A DNA stretch of 64,000 bases. Origin: Aphelenchoides besseyi (lineage: Eukaryota > Nematoda > Chromadorea > Rhabditida > Aphelenchoididae). The notes beneath the pieces were generated by a model, which worked only from the letters and a program-made list of their open reading frames with translations, was not told the DNA's origin and made no database searches. Shown in pieces: positions 11,860-22,084 of the stretch. Positions within the stretch are counted from its first letter, which is position 1, and each line of letters begins with the position of its first letter. The DNA is taken from positions 558,001 to 622,000 of the forward strand of contig JAMPIQ010000003.1 in NCBI GenBank assembly GCA_024699855.1, read 5' to 3'. The position numbers and the translations under genes were made by a program.

Positions 11860-12358
11860 ATGGCTCGTACCAAGCAAACTGCTCGCAAGTCCACTGGTGG
11901 AAAAGCTCCACGAAAGCAATTGGCCACGAAAGCGGCCCGCAAATCGGCTCCAGCAACCGGTGGAGTCAAGAAGCCGCATCGTTATCGTCCAGGCAAGTTT
12001 CCGCTCTTTCTATTCCCTTCTATTTGCTGTTCTTTAGGTACCGTTGCTCTTCGTGAAATTCGTCGTTACCAAAAATCGACTGAGCTTCTGATCCGCAAAC
12101 TGCCGTTTCAACGGTTGGTTCGTGAGATCGCTCAGGACTTCAAGACCGATTTGCGTTTCCAATCCTCGGCCGTTTTGGCTCTTCAAGAAGCAGCCGAAGC
12201 GTATTTGGTCGGTCTTTTCGAAGACACCAACTTGTGCGCCATTCACGCCAAACGTGTCACGATCATGCCAAAGGTTTGTTATCATCCTCCCTTCTTGTGT
12301 ATAATTGCTATTTCAGGATATCCAATTGGCTCGTCGCATCCGTGGTGAACGTGCTTAA
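11860..12358 (+). CDS. Histone H3, replication-dependent type
   Basis: Core histone H3. The N-terminal tail [20 protein letters not shown] has the usual modifiable lysines K4, K9, K14 and K18. Around positions 87-90 the protein reads SAVL, closer to H3.1/H3.2 (SAVM) than to H3.3 (AAIG). It has A at position 31 and A at position 96. It ends [13 protein letters not shown], stop TAA 12356-12358. Two introns are needed to keep the frame. The first, about 11993-12038, starts with GCAAGT, a GC-AG intron after RYRP. The second, about 12274-12316, starts with GTTTGT after TIMPK. The 3' stem-loop follows 60 bp after the stop. Confidence 0.96.
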
Positions 12359-12418
12359 GCGCTCGAACCGTTCGAACTTGTGAGCCGTAGAGTGCATTCC
12401 AACTTTCTGATCCAAAAC

Positions 12419-12434
12419 AGCCCTTTTTAGGGCT
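12419..12434 (+). terminator. Histone mRNA 3' stem-loop (H3)
   Basis: AGCCCT-TTTT-AGGGCT with the same TGATCCAAAAC and ACAAAA flanks as the H2A copy. Two AATAAA motifs lie just downstream (about 12440 and 12453). Confidence 0.9.
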
Positions 12435-12850
12435 ACAAAATAAAAACCCAAATAAACGGTTTCTTAAATGATCAAAATTGTGAACAAGCAGATCTCTTGA
12501 CTGCAACCAGTTTCCATAGAGGCAAACAAAACGCGTTAAATCGTAATTTTTCCATCGATTGTTCCTGTTTCTTCTCTTTTATTACAACTACGGGCCTTCT
12601 GATCCATTTCAATTTCTTGCTCCGACTTGGAAGACCTCGCTCCTTCAGGACTCAAACTCGCACACAAAACCGTAGGCATCCACGTGTTTGTTCATCACAA
12701 TAACTTGGTTGATTGATAGTCATATGATTTCTTCTTGCTAGCATTGATTTTTGAAGTAATTAGGTGACTCTTGTGGAAGTAATTGATGAGATAAAAAAAG
12801 AGTGGGTAAGTGGAGATAGAGTTGAGGGAACCACAGACTCCAATGTGAAG
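12435..12850. other. Intergenic stretch between H3 and the guanylate cyclase 3' end
   Basis: About 415 bp. It was searched for an H2B gene because the block lacks one; no H2B-like frame, TATA module or stem-loop was seen. A short plus-strand open frame (12497-12703) has no family resemblance. Confidence 0.5.
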
Positions 12851-15399
12851 CTAAAGAATCGAACAAAAAGTCGATTTCTTGGCTTCTTTTTGTGATTCCA
12901 AAATTTGATTTAATTCGGTGTATCCGTCAATTGAATTCACATTCTCATCTGAAACTTTCTCGTAAATCTGAATCGGAAATAACGAACCTCGCTGTCGGTT
13001 GACAATTTCCCAAATGGACTTCTTGAACGATCGCTTCAGACTGTGCGTTTCCATCTTCCGACCGTCGGTTATTTGAACGGTCTTCGGCAACTCGAATTCA
13101 AAGCGTGCGGTCAATTCAGCTGCCGACTTTGCCTCTTCGGACACACGAATTCGTCCGGGATCTGTCGATCGAGCAATTGAAAGAGCGGATTCCAGAACTT
13201 GTCCAAAAACAAAGAGACTGAAACTATTAAGTGAGTGGTAACACTGAGTTTAGATACCTCGATTGAATGACTCCCGCCATTACGCGTCCACTATCGATTC
13301 CACATCGAACCAATAGCGGTTCATTTTTCACGGGATTCGTAATCAGACGCGCTTTCCATTCGAGTCCCAAAGCAATGTGAAGAGCTGTTTCAGCATGTGG
13401 ATCCTCTGTTGGATTGAATCCCGCAACAACAACGTAAGAATCACCGACCTAAATCGTAAGGAAAAAAGTGCTAAAATAACGTACTTTAACGTACATCTTC
13501 AATCTTGGTGATCTGAAAATCAAAACTGTCTGGCAAGTTAGATGCTCCAACTAACCTCATGAAGATGACAGAGACGATCAAAACGCTGGAAAAGTTCGCT
13601 GAGCACCTCCAATGTTTCGACGGCTGTACAAAACTCAACCACTTCGTCGAAATCGGTGATCTCGGCGTAAATGACAGTAACATCGTATTCACCTAAACAA
13701 AAGTATTCGTGGCGTAAATTTTGAACTCACGCGTTTCAACTTCTTGATTCAATTCGATTTTCTCCAAAATATGTGTTGGTAAGAATTCAGAAAGATACTC
13801 GTGAGTACGCTCTTTTGTGCCGTCCAACTCCTTCTTCAGTTCCTCCATTTCGACTGTCAATTTCTCTAACTGACGACTAAACAAGGAAAATGATTTTTGA
13901 ACTTTGACTACTCACTTGTCCTTGTTGTCAGCTAAACGCTGTTGATTCAAAAGACACAGATCGCGAGTTGCGTCGTGAGGAGCAAAATCGGAGAGTTTTA
14001 GTCCAAATTGCTGCAATTCGTCGATGTTTGTGACGTAAGGAGAAGCCAAATAGACGACAAGATCACCGGAATCAATCAACAGCATTTGACCTTTGAGTTT
14101 TAAGTGCGAGAATTCCATTTGATTTGATTGCAGCCTGTAATCGCTCATGAAGACAAACCAACAATCTTACGATGCGTGAGAGTTGCGAGATGACGATTGC
14201 AACGCCAATGGACTGCTGCGTGATTGCAGAATGAAGACGCCGTTGATGAACTGACAAATGTTCTCGTAATCCAACGGAATTTGCGGTCGATGGATTTCGA
14301 AGATGCGCGTCAACGGCGTTCCTTCAACGAGCAAATCCGCTGGAATATGTCGTCTGAAACCGAGCAAATCACCCGACTGTAACCCGGCGCACAACCTCAG
14401 TCCTATGCCCGACTGTATGAGCTTGCAATCACGATCCAAAATCAAATGAAAGGGCATCATACTTGCAAAGTCAACGGTATTGATCTTCAGCGACCACTCA
14501 TCGGAAATTTGAGGTGTAACTTGGGTTTCTACTTGATTACCAATCATCTACAAACCAGTGAGTGCCTCTATACAACAACTCACTTTTATTTGAAAAATCA
14601 CATGCTCTTCGACTCTTTCGCCAACTGCCAATTGAACTGTTCGTTGAGTGCGCCCTATAAATCGAAATCTAAACGTCCGCACTCGAAACTTACCAGTCAT
14701 TTCCAATCCAATTTCCAAACCGTAGATTCGTTTGGCAATCTCCCGTAAAACTCCCTTAACAATCGGATACAAACTGGATCGAGAGCTCAAGTAGTGGACC
14801 GTAATCGTGCCGTCGGAGTTCTCCTCGCAACGAAACGATGGGCCGCGCATATTCGTTTTGAAAACCACGTGATCGATGAAGTAGTGCAAACTATCCAAAT
14901 TGTTCAGAAATCCCTGAAAAGATCAATTACTGAAAACAACGATTACAACTCATCTTCAGATTTGGGCTCATGCGTCTCAGCAGCTGATCCCAACCGTTTT
15001 TCATCACGTACTCGACGAAAAACTGCCCATAAATTTCCCAAATGTTTTCGATCGGAATCTCTAAACTTCTCTCAATTACTAAGTCTTCATGCATCCGTTA
15101 ACTTGAAAGATCGCTAATGCTATGAACGATTTTGAAGGTCTGTGAATCGGGATAGTGAATGTTTATCAGATTTTCTGTTCCAGCTTCAATTTCTGCTTGT
15201 TTTCTAAATCGACTGTTTATTCACCCTTTATGAACAAAAACTTACAAAACAGACAACCAAAACTCCTCTCCATGCTTTCGAATCATCAGCTAAAAAGCGT
15301 ATTGAAAAGACCAAATCGAACACTCACCTGTTTCAAACCTTCATGAATGAAACCGAACTAAACATGGGAGTTAAATTGACAAGCATCGGAACTTACCAT
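12851..15399 (-). CDS. Soluble guanylate cyclase, haem NO/O2-binding type (nematode oxygen-sensor clade)
   Basis: Makes cGMP from GTP; in nematodes these proteins sense oxygen in ciliated neurons. Reading from the minus-strand start, exon 1 ends in the ATG itself (15399-15397). Exon 2 gives [10 protein letters not shown] and exon 3 [12 protein letters not shown]: the H-NOX N terminus. The haem-ligand region reads [20 protein letters not shown] and the haem-propionate motif is YLSSR (Y-x-S-x-R). An H-NOBA domain follows (e.g. [19 protein letters not shown]), then a coiled-coil signalling helix ([19 protein letters not shown]). The catalytic domain includes [25 protein letters not shown] and DSGRVMAG. 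The protein ends TFCSIL, a CaaX-like box. Nearest known pattern is C. elegans GCY-34/35. One donor must read AAG|ATGAGT (about 14957), a non-canonical site. Confidence 0.9.
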
Positions 15400-15619
15400 C
15401 TTTTGAGATTGTAGAAGCGTAAATAAACATAATCGAAGACGTTTTCTTTCTAATCCCGTTGGTTGTCACGCAACCACAAGTCGACAATAACTACGTTCAT
15501 TCATTTTCAATTCAAAACGATTATCGATGTTGTTTCGCGTGACTGATAGCCTTGTGAATGTTAAATGGATGATTGCAGAAATCAAATCTATGCTTATCAG
15601 ACGTTTCACGTATAAAGTA
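15400..15619. other. Upstream region of the guanylate cyclase, up to the mariner insertion
   Basis: About 220 bp between the cyclase start codon and the left end of the mariner-type element. It should hold the proximal promoter of the minus-strand cyclase. No repeat or RNA gene seen. Confidence 0.4.
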
Positions 15620-16271
15620 CAGGATGGGCCAAAATGAATTGGCATCGGTTTTTTGCGAATAAGTTTTTTATCGATGATTTTTTTCTGAACAAGTTATACA
15701 TTTTCTTGGTCCCTATGGTCCACATTTTCAGATGGAAACAAAATTAAAATTTTGAAAATTTGAAAAAATTTCACCTTACCCCCCTCTTTGGTCCAATGTT
15801 GTCGATCAGTTTAAAACAGTTTTTTATGTTTAAAATTGAAGTGTTTGATTAACAAATTAACAACAAAACAAATGACTAACGGATTTCCACTTGGCCGCCT
15901 TCACGCTCCAAGCATTGATGAAGACGACGAGGAAAACTGGCCGCAATTCGTTCTCTCATTTCGCGATTTTGCCGAAGATCGTTGCAACTTCCACGATTGC
16001 TGTTCTTACTTCCTCAAGAGTGACTGGCGGCTGCGACCGTGTAACTCATTGCAGACAAAAACAAAGAAAACCGAACGTGGTCAAGATCGACAAAATTGGA
16101 CCAAAGAGGGGGCTAAGGTGAAATTTTTTCAAATTTTCAAAATTTTAATTTTGTTTCCATCTGAAAATGTGGACCATAGGGACCAAGAAAATGTATAACT
16201 TGTTCAGAAAAAAATCATCGACAAAAAAGTTATTCGCAAAAAACCGATGACAATTCATTTTGGCCCACCCT
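15620..16271 (-). mobile_element. Non-autonomous Tc1/mariner-type element with 177-bp terminal inverted repeats
   Basis: The left arm (15620-15796) and right arm (16096-16271) are near-perfect inverted copies; the outer ends read CAGGATGGGCCAAAATG and, inverted, AGGGTGGGCCAAAATG. TA dinucleotides at 15618-15619 and 16272-16273 fit the mariner target site. The 300-bp core keeps the end of a transposase on the minus strand: a frame with RLHQCLEREGGQVEIR before a TAG, like mariner C termini, preceded after a frameshift by TLEEVRTAIVEVATIFGK. The catalytic domain is gone, so it cannot move itself. It lies upstream of the cyclase promoter and directly 5' of the broken gene at 16309. Confidence 0.85.
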
Positions 16272-16308
16272 TATTGAGCCTCAAAAAAGTTTAGTTGAAG
16301 TGCTTAAG

Positions 16309-16725
16309 CTTCCTGTGTTGATGAAAGTTTCGGTTTTTTTGCATTTCAAGCTTCCTACCTTGTTCCCACAAATGCCATTGGCGTGATTGAGTGCATAGCT
16401 CAGAATAATACCCACTACAAGCTTTCTAATGCTTATGTGTGGTTTGTTGCTTTTTGCGCTAATAGTTACAGCGTCATTCTATATGGTTGGTACTAAGCGA
16501 ACTTAATGTTCTTTCAATTAAAGTTCAACAGAACTTCCAACATAGCCTTTCAGTGGAGATCAATCTAATATCGAAGGCCGTATAAACTGTGGAAGAACGC
16601 TACAAGTCGACTGGGACATCACTCGATTTACTACGAAAGTTCAATCCGGTTGCGGTTATCCTTGTGCCGAAGATCGTCTTATTCCCCACATTACAATCAA
16701 ATATGGACCGAGAACACCGAGCTAA
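16309..16725 (+). pseudogene. 3' exons of an unrecognised secreted-type protein, possibly cut off by the mariner insertion
   Basis: The first exon (from about 16309) reads CVDESFGFFAFQASYLVPTN and then ECIAQNNTHYKLSNAYVWF. After an intron from about 16488 (GTACTA) to the TTTCAG before 16554 the frame continues DQSNIEGRINCGRTLQVDWD and KVQSGCGYPCAEDRL, stopping at TAA 16723-16725. The cysteine-rich, N-glycosylatable sequence suggests secretion. No start codon or signal peptide is visible: the mariner element ends 37 bp upstream. Its 3' end, with the stop codon and an AATTAAA signal, lies in the inverted repeat shared with 21963-22084. Family not recognised. It could be a live gene whose 5' exons lie beyond the insertion. 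Confidence 0.45.
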
Positions 16726-16823
16726 AGTTTACAAAGCTCTTGACTGTTTCTTGTGAAGTTCAATTAAAAGTCCACTTATTTGAGCAAACGATTTAAATGT
16801 GTTGGCAATACAGAGTTTATGTA
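16703..16823. repeat. 121-bp inverted repeat, copy 1
   Basis: Inverted copy of 21963-22084, differing by about one substitution and one base of length. It covers the stop codon and 3' UTR of the broken gene at 16309-16725 and overlaps the stop codon of TRIT1 at 16817. Confidence 0.92.
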
Positions 16824-18239
16824 ATACAGGTTTCTTTCAATTCTCGAGCTTCTTGAACTGCACTACGGTGTTTGCGTCCCTTAACGTGAGCTTGGTAGGC
16901 GTTGTGGCCGTGAATGTGAATAGAACATGGTTCGCAGAAAAAGACCGAATTTGCTTTCTTTGCATAGTCAACGTCCTCGATCTTCTCAAATTGAGTTTTC
17001 AAAACAAATGGACCATCAGTTTGAGCTAAAGTGCCCAGACGAAGAAACTCTCCAATTCGATCTAACGCAAATGGAACAACTCCATCAAAGAAGTTTGTTG
17101 ATGTGTTTAGAACCATACAATTTGGAACCTTGAAGTCAAGTTTACGTTAACAAAATGATTCGAAACAAACCTCTCGCAGTTTAGTTCGTCGAAGAAAACG
17201 TTGAATGAACCATGATCGTTGTTTTCTTGAGTATTGCCGAGTATGAAGTTTCAGATCGTTGAAACAATGCTCCAGCAGCTTCTGGCTTTTCTGCGTACTT
17301 CGTTCTTCTTCAGTCAATTGCAAATATGGAGCAAATTCTTTGATTCCAATTGATTGCTTCACTCCAAAGGTTCCGAGAACGTCTCGATGCTAAACGATGA
17401 AATAAAATATTGAAAAGGGCACTTACTTCTTGAAAGTAATCATCCAACTCTTTAAGTACGTTCTTTTCTTTCATCTTTTCAACTCGTTTGTCTAACCGTT
17501 GACCCAAAACTTCGGGTTCGGCATCCAAAATTAAAAGTAGGGTGTTGGGGAATCGAAGTGACTTTTGCGCTGATTGCAATTCGCTCTTCTTTCCGCCGGA
17601 TGCTAAACAAATTTCCAACGCTCGTTTAACTCGGAAATGATTGTTCGGATGAACCAGACGAGCAGCATCGGGGTCCAACTCCTGAAGTTGTTTGTAGAGT
17701 TCGGCAGCAGTCTTCTTTTTGAAGGTGGATCGTATTTTCGCTGAAATTATAACTCCAAAAAACAATTCCAAGAGGAAAACTAACTCATTTCTTCGTGTGA
17801 TTCATCCAACTGAATCAACGCGTCCTTGTACATCACCGACTCGATGTAGTACGCAGTTCCGCCGACCAGAATCGGTAGTCGTTGTCTCGCACGAATCTCG
17901 TCGATTAGTCGAAGAGAGTCACGTTGAAATTCGTGAACGTTGTACGCGTCGTTTTGAGCATCAAGGAAGCTCATCATATGATGCGGAATACCATGAGTCT
18001 CTTCGTCGGTGATCTTATTTGTCACGATGTCCAAACCTGAAGAGCCAACTGATCCAGCAATCACTTTCAATCACCGACCTTTATATATTTGCATCGAATC
18101 GGCGCTGATGATTTCGCCGTTGAAACGCTCGCCAATCGCAACACCCAAATCCGATTTGCCGGTACCCTGAAAACCGAACTCGAGATCAAACCACCAACTC
18201 AAAACCAACCGTACAGCCCGCAACAACGACCAGCGGCAT
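16817..18239 (-). CDS. gro-1: tRNA dimethylallyltransferase (isopentenyltransferase), TRIT1/GRO-1 type
   Basis: Transfers an isopentenyl group from DMAPP to A37 of tRNAs reading codons that start with U, in mitochondria and cytosol/nucleus. The first exon encodes [10 protein letters not shown], joined over a short intron to [20 protein letters not shown], giving the P-loop GCTGTGKS. The family motifs [44 protein letters not shown] and [16 protein letters not shown] follow in order. The C-terminal region holds a matrin-type C2H2 zinc finger ([25 protein letters not shown] by pattern C-x2-C-x12-H-x5-H), as in eukaryotic TRIT1. The stop codon (TAA, 16819-16817) falls inside the inverted repeat. 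It is divergent from the carrier gene that starts at 18951. Confidence 0.93.
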
Positions 18240-18950
18240 TGTCGGAGGCGAATTCATTCGCAACAAAACTTTCAACTTCAATCGTCGAAAAATGTTGATC
18301 ATAAACAAAAAAACTTAACAAAAACTGAGAATGAAAAGTCGAAGTTTCTTTGCAGCTTCGATGCAAATCGATGAAACGGAAGCTTTGTTCTTTCGCTCGT
18401 TGATCTAATTATAGCTCTCGGGTTTGCGTCAATCAACTTGCAAAGTCTACGGCCATTCGCAGCGTCGAGGTTTTGCGGTTTGATGTTCAAACTCAAATTT
18501 TCTTTTTTTGACGTTTGATTCCATCGATTTGAAGCTTTTCGACGACCACGAGGTCTTCACGTTTTTTTCACGTTTATTGTTGACGCTTCAAATTTGGCCG
18601 AACTCCTGAGTCAACGGCCGCAGAAGTCGCGTTGTCGAAGTGACCACGTCGATGGGCGTCGAACTTCCTCGTAGTCGGTTCGTTGGATTCCGATCGAAAA
18701 GCACGGCCATCGCACTCTCGTACATTTCGAGTTCATGTGCTGAACTGACGTGCTGTGAACAGTCGTGTGCGGTGATTTCAAGCGAAATTTTTTCGTCGGA
18801 ACGGCGGCTGTTCAGTCCCGAAAAACGTGAACATTTTCCGGCGATTTTTCTTTTAATTTACATTCGTGTATACGCTCGAAAGTGCGCGAGCACGTGTTCT
18901 TCCGCCGAACATGCTGTTGACTTCTGTTTAGGGTTATTCTTTGCAGCCAA
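18240..18950. other. Divergent promoter region between TRIT1 and the aspartate/glutamate carrier
   Basis: About 710 bp separating two head-to-head genes. A plus-strand frame (18640-19032) is open but overlaps the carrier's first exon in another frame and has no family features. No repeats seen. Confidence 0.5.
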
Positions 18951-21804
18951 ATGGAGAATCCGAACGCACAGATTCGTGATCATCATCGCCGACGATTCTA
19001 CGAACAAAATGGCCAATCAACTGAGACGGTGAGTTTTGAATTCAATTTCTGCATTCTTGTTCTTTAGTTTTGGTCGAGACTCACCAGTCGGATACGACCG
19101 TGGCGTTCCGGACGTTGCGATCAACTACCCGGTCAGTTGATACCGCGCGCCAACTTCGACAAACTTCGCGAGATCTTCGAAGCCTACGCGTCAATTGAGC
19201 GAAACAATAAGAAGTATATGACGGACACGGATTTCGTTCAGAAGTGAGTTGAACTTTGACTTGCGGTTTTTAGTCTTTTTTTAGGTACCTCGGCTTGTAC
19301 ACCGATGAAAACTACAATCGCGAGACGGTTCGTTTGATTGCCAGCGCGGCCGATACGTCGAAAGATGGGCTCATCAGTTTCGAAGAGTTTTGTGCCTTTG
19401 AAGCGACTTTGTGCGCGTAAATTTTGAATTTTGAGTTTCTTTTTGAGTCTTTGGAGTTTCAGTCCCGATGCTCTTTATCTGACTGCTTTCGACATTTTCG
19501 ACAACAATGCCAGCGAATCGATCACTGCCGATGAGTTCGAAAAAGTCATCAGACACACGACTCCACTTCTTGAATTGGACTTCGACTTCAACTCCGAGTT
19601 CATTAAAAAGTACTTTGGAGCGTAGGTCAGGAATCAGAAGCTTAACTTTGAATTTCAATTGCAGAAAGAAAACAAGACAAATTGGATACTTAGCTTTCAC
19701 TCAATTGCTTCACGATTTCTACGAAGAACAAGGATTGCAAGCCTTTAAAAAGTGGGTTCTTATCTTCCATGTTAGTTAACGTAAATTTTAGATTTGACAA
19801 AGAAAGTGACGGGAGTATCACGGCCGGTGACTTCTGTCAAATAATGAGCACTGTTAAGAATCATCTGTTAACCGACTTCGTACGCCACAACTTGATGTCA
19901 ATTGCAGGCGGTTCGACGAGTTCGCACAAAGTTCGATTCCCGTTCTACCAAGCAATCAACAGTCTACTGAACAAAATGGAGCTTATCAAACGCGTCTACA
20001 ACTCGTTGGCACGTGGAAACTTGGACTTGAAAGTGACGAAAGAGGAGTTCCTTCACGCCGCACAATCGTATGCCCAAATTACACCTTACGAAGTGGAGAT
20101 CCTCTTTCACATCTGCGAACTGGCTCATCCCGGTGAGAGAACGTTTGGAATGGAAGATCTGGAGCGAATCGATCCCGAACGTTTGAAGCGAGTTTCCTAC
20201 ATGACACGGTAAGCGATTGCACAGTTGGACGAGACAAAAACATAGCTGATGATCATTAATCATATGGAGCGGGAAGACTCCCGAGACAGTTTCAAAACAT
20301 TTCCGCCAAATTCGCGTCATTTTTTGTGGAATTGAAACCATTTGCTCTCCGATGGTCTTAAAATAATCAGCTTCCGCGACACTTGTTTTCATTTTCGTTT
20401 GAAAGACGAATAGCGAGCCGATCGAATACGCGCATTCGATTGCTATGAGAGTTTATGAACGAAACTTAGAAACCAAAAAACATAAACGGCAGTTGCCGTA
20501 AGATCAACGAGTGATTAGTAAGATCCAAACATCGATTTGAGCACTCTTTCAGACTTACCAACATCAAGGCCGTACACACAAAAGAAGAGCGTGGAATTGG
20601 AACGGCGGTTCTTGAGTCTGCTTATCGTTTTGCTTTGGGTTCTATTGCCGGTGCTTGTGGAGCTACAGCCGTCTATCCGATTGATTTGGTCAAAACGCGA
20701 ATGCAAAATCAACGTACCGGCTCTTTTCTTGGCGAAGTTGGTAAGTGCACTAATGAGTAATTGGAGATTTGACATCAATTTCCAGCTTACAAGAATAGTT
20801 GGGACTGTTTCAAGAAGGTGGTCAAGTTCGAAGGTGTTCTTGGTTTGTATCGAGGCCTATTGCCTCAGATCATTGGCGTTGCACCCGAAAAAGCTATCAA
20901 GCTAACGGTTTGTTTGAATTCATTTGAAATTGGTAATCGAATCTTCAGATGAACGATTTTGTTCGTGATAAACTGACGGGAAAAGACGGTCGAATTCCGT
21001 TGATTGGCGAAATCGTTGCCGGTGGAACGGCGGGTGCAAGTCAAGTGGTCTTTACGAATCCATTGGAGATCGTCAAAATTCGATTGCAAGTTGCCGGCGA
21101 ATTGCGTGATGTTCAGAAGGTTGGTGTTGGTTCGGTACTTCGCGAATTGGGATTCTTGGGCCTCTATAAAGGTGCACGCGCTTGTTTCCTTCGAGATGTT
21201 CCATTCTCGGCAATCTATTTCCCAGCTTATGCACACGCCAAACAATACACTGCCGACGACCAGGTAAATCAATTGGAAGTCGAGAAATGATAAGAAGTTT
21301 AGGGCCTTAATGGACCGGGATCTCTTTTTGCCTCGGCTTTTATTGCCGGTGTTCCCGCTGCGGCACTGGTCACTCCGGCTGATGTGATCAAAACTCGACT
21401 TCAAGTAGCTGCCCGCGAAGGTCAAACTTCGTACAACGGAGTTATCGATTGTGCAAGAAAAGTCATGAAAGAAGAAGGACCGTACGCTTTCTGGAAGGTG
21501 GACAATCGATTTCAATTCGTCGTTTCAACAGCAATTTCAGGGAACGGCAGCACGTGTTTGTCGTTCTAGTCCACAGTTCGCCGTTACGTTGCTCACCTAC
21601 GAGCTGTTGCAACGTCTCTTCTACGTCGATTTCGGTGGTCATCGTCCTGCCGGTTCGGAAGTCTCAACTCCAGCAGCTATCGTCGATCAGGCATCGGAGA
21701 ATCCGGATCATGTTGGCGGTTTCAAAATCGCCGCCGCCACATTCTCGGGTATCGAACACAAATTCGGACTGTTTTTGCCACGCTTTGAAATGGCCAAAAG
21801 ATGA
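18951..21804 (+). CDS. Calcium-regulated mitochondrial aspartate/glutamate carrier (aralar/citrin, SLC25A12/13 type)
   Basis: Inner-membrane carrier exchanging aspartate for glutamate plus H+, part of the malate-aspartate shuttle. The start at 18951 ([19 protein letters not shown]) is the only one whose exon joins in phase to [15 protein letters not shown] and then to [15 protein letters not shown]. The N-terminal regulatory half has EF-hand units, including a good loop in [13 protein letters not shown] and another in [13 protein letters not shown]. The carrier half has three repeats with P-x-[DE]-x-x-[KR] signatures: [30 protein letters not shown]. The C-terminal amphipathic helix region ([20 protein letters not shown]) is also typical. 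About a dozen short introns. Stop TGA 21802-21804. The second inverted-repeat copy lies 160 bp after the stop. Confidence 0.94.
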
Positions 21805-21962
21805 ACGACTGTTCGAGTAGACGAATATGCGACAAACTGATTCGCCAACAAATTCGAACGTTTTCGTTAGGTGCTTTTTGTTGTTCTTTTGTGACCTTAG
21901 GATGTTTCTGATGTCTATCGTGTTCCTTAACTGAAAATCGTTTGCGTTAATGAGAAGTGTAG

Positions 21963-22084
21963 TACATAAACTCTGTATTGCCAACACATTTAAATCGTTT
22001 GCTCAAATAAGTAGACTTTTAATTGAACTTCACAAGAAACAGTCAAGAGCTTTGTAAACTTTAGCTCGGTGTTCTCGGTCCCAT
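21963..22084. repeat. 122-bp inverted repeat, copy 2
   Basis: Inverted partner of 16703-16823. On the minus strand it contains the same CCGAGAACACCGAGCTAA end and AATTAAA signal, but the sequence beyond 22084 does not match the coding part of the other copy. It therefore looks like a moved or duplicated 3' end. Confidence 0.92.

Noticed and set aside
18640..19032. 130-codon plus-strand open frame as the first exon of the mitochondrial carrier
   Set aside because: Its frame meets a stop after the first intron; the start at 18951 in another frame joins correctly to the conserved exons.
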